Part shown: positions 62,169 through 64,000 of the stretch, one piece after another | Layout of the letters: each line of letters opens with the position of its first letter | Position numbering within the stretch: the first letter of the stretch is position 1 | Assembly: GCF_000524195.1 (NCBI RefSeq) | Contig: NW_020170384.1 | Location: 247,198-311,197, forward strand | DNA length: 64,000 nt | Source of the DNA: Echinococcus granulosus | Lineage: Eukaryota > Platyhelminthes > Cestoda > Cyclophyllidea > Taeniidae | Direction: 5' to 3' | Program-made: the position numbers and the translations under genes | The notes under the pieces: generated by a model | The model's database searches: none | Seen by the model: only the letters and a program-made list of their open reading frames with translations | What the model was told of the DNA's origin: nothing

Positions 62169-63716
62169 TGCACATGCATGGTGAATTTTCTCCCTCAAGA
62201 GGAAAATCATGTGTACAATGGTTTGACCTCCATGCACACAAATGAAATGAAGCACCGATGAAAATGCCTTTCGAGGGAGAACAATAACAAACAAAAATTT
62301 CCCTTAAAAGCTTATTTGCAAATCGTGGAGCATGGCTACGAAGACTGCCTTCACCTATGCCTCGAAAATGATGATAAAGCATTGTATGACATTTTGCCGC
62401 GGTTTTGAAATGGTTAGATTTAAGTTCTCAAATCTATAGTGCAATAGCAAGCTCCTTCAAGTTTCTGGCTTTAAAATTTCCATCAATAGTTTTGAGGCAG
62501 AATCACCACAAGTAAGTTCCTTCTGGGAAAGCCAGTGATGAGTGCCTTTGAACCATTCAGAAAGCATTTATTTATTACCCTACGATGCCGGAGGGGTGGA
62601 GGAAGGTAGGGAGGAGCAAGAGAGGAAGGAAATAATTTATAGTGTCGTAATAATTCCGATGAGAGCAAGTGTGGGCCAGGTGCGGTGGGAAAGCCCATCA
62701 CCCTCTCCCCTAGCACACACAAACACGTGCAGATGGCGTAAGTGACCTGGACACTCAAAACCGCAACAATGACGGGCTTGCCTTTGAAACGAAAGCGGCC
62801 AAAAGTCCGTTCTCAGTCAGCTTTACAATGATCTTGACTGGGGCACTCAACTAAACTTCACAAATGGGTTGCTTATGGGTTCAAATGACAGGCACGTGAC
62901 ACCATATTCCTGCTTAGACGTACGAAAAACAACTTTATGAATAAATGGGCTTAAGTTAAGACCCAAGTCTATGCCTTATGACATTTTAACGGGTTAGTGT
63001 AAGAGGATAAATACTGCATTAAACACGATCGAGGATTGGAGATTTGTACCGCTTACAAAAGTCTTGGGGTTGTGCACCGCGTACAGTAAAGCTGCCCACT
63101 TTAATTTTCCTTCATAGAACGCTTATCACTGTCCCTGCAGCCAAATAACATATAGTTTGACTGTGTGCGTTACCAGGAGAGCTTTTCCGATCTCTTCTGG
63201 TTGGGCTTCCACACCGATGGCATCTAGCTCTCCTCAAGCTGCCTATACTTTTATTCCCCCAGGCCTAATCAACGCACATGATGAAACCTTAAAACGCCTT
63301 AAGAGATGAATGGAAGCCCTAGGATAAGCTAAGTGGTGTAGAGGCAGCTTTTAAACCATGGATCGCTTGCTTCAAAATGAGGCTGAATGTATGGGAGATC
63401 GCAGTTTGTTCGTAAATAAATAATCATTTGGCAGGCAACTCAAGCATTAAATAATTTGGAGCGTGATGGATATATTTTTTTCGGCAGTGGTTTAAGTTCA
63501 GAGCTGAGAAACATAAGAACAGTGGCATTCACACAACGACCAGACAACAGCTTCACAACGCCACCCGCTAGCCGGTTCAATTCTGACATTTAGAAAGTGG
63601 GACAAAGATCGAGAGAGTGGGTTTCGAGACAATTTAAACTGCCCTAAAAAAATTAAAACGACATTTGATGGCATATGGAGGAGGATTGCCTGAAAAACCA
63701 AAGCATTGAAAATCGT

Positions 63717-63766
63717 AAAGGAAGGAGGGGGCGGGAAGGGGAGAAGGAAAGGTGTAAGGGGAGCAG
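63717..63766 (+). other. Purine-rich, G-rich tract
   Basis: About 50 bases almost free of pyrimidines, with runs of three to five G. Three G runs are close together but the fourth is more than seven bases away, so it does not meet the usual G-quadruplex rule. Confidence 0.6.
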
Positions 63767-64000
63767 GTTCGGCATAAAAATGGGGGATTTTCGCGTCTAG
63801 AAACCAATAGCCAGATGAATTAACGGATAAGGCGAAAAAAAATACGATCTCAACTTCCTTATCTTTTGTTGTAGCTTGATAAACAAAGTAGGAAAAAATA
63901 ATCTAAACCACATACGCATGTCAGGAATGCTAATAATTTATAAGGAAATTGAACTTCCATGTGAGATTGAAAAATATTTTTAGCAAGAACAAATTCACGA

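Larger units (their letters stand above)
61822..64000. other. Right end of the window
   Basis: It holds the second copy of a short repeat (62118..62168), a weak candidate exon (63174..63232, minus) and two purine-rich tracts (62587..62630 and 63717..63766). Nothing else is recognised. Confidence 0.5.

Noticed and set aside
63717..63766. Possible G-quadruplex in the purine tract.
   Set aside because: Only three close G runs; the fourth is too far away for the usual rule.

Overview
This window is eukaryotic nuclear DNA. It is AT-rich, has few genes, and its coding sequence lies in short exons with GT-AG introns. Two genes are secure, both on the minus strand. The first is the 5' part of a SMAP-type ArfGAP (1338..2542, five exons, 235 residues; the 3' end was not found). 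The second is a complete MEC-2/stomatin-family membrane protein (15820..21053, three exons, 594 residues). The ArfGAP has introns of only 32 and 39 nt near its start codon. Such micro-introns close to the 5' end are a known habit of parasitic flatworms, and the repeat family described below also has a precedent in tapeworms. A flatworm is therefore my best guess, but it is an inference and not proven.

The most interesting content is a family of miniature LTR retroelements (TRIM-like, terminal-repeat retrotransposons in miniature). Three elements of about 1 kb survive at 7953..9056 (+), 38967..39924 (+) and 50140..51153 (-). Each has two terminal repeats of up to about 195 bp, a TGG-type primer-binding-site candidate just inside the left repeat, a non-coding centre of about 0.6-0.7 kb, and a polypurine tract just before the right repeat. 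At least nine solo LTRs of the same family are scattered through the window. One lies about 0.6 kb upstream of the ArfGAP start in the same orientation, and another lies antisense inside a stomatin intron. No element in the window encodes gag or pol, so the family must depend on an autonomous partner elsewhere.

Layout: 0.6-1.0 kb, a weak zinc-finger-like ORF; 1.3-2.5 kb, the ArfGAP; 2905..3004, a 100-N assembly gap; 3.1-4.8 kb, three solo LTRs; 8-9 kb, TRIM copy A; 15.8-21.1 kb, the stomatin gene; 24.3 kb, a solo LTR; 27.6-27.9 kb, two candidate exons of an unidentified minus-strand gene; 36.4-37.5 kb, two solo LTRs; 39-39.9 kb, TRIM copy B; 48.2 kb, a solo LTR; 50.1-51.2 kb, TRIM copy C; 52.8 kb, a solo LTR; 55.1-55.6 kb, a dead retroelement RNase H domain; 61.5-61.8 kb, an exon of an unidentified acidic/coiled-coil protein. 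Most of the remaining sequence shows no structure I can interpret. Open frames of 60-110 codons are common here by chance, so I did not annotate them on length alone. The two secure genes act separately, one in Arf-dependent membrane traffic and one at the plasma membrane, and nothing suggests they are coordinated.
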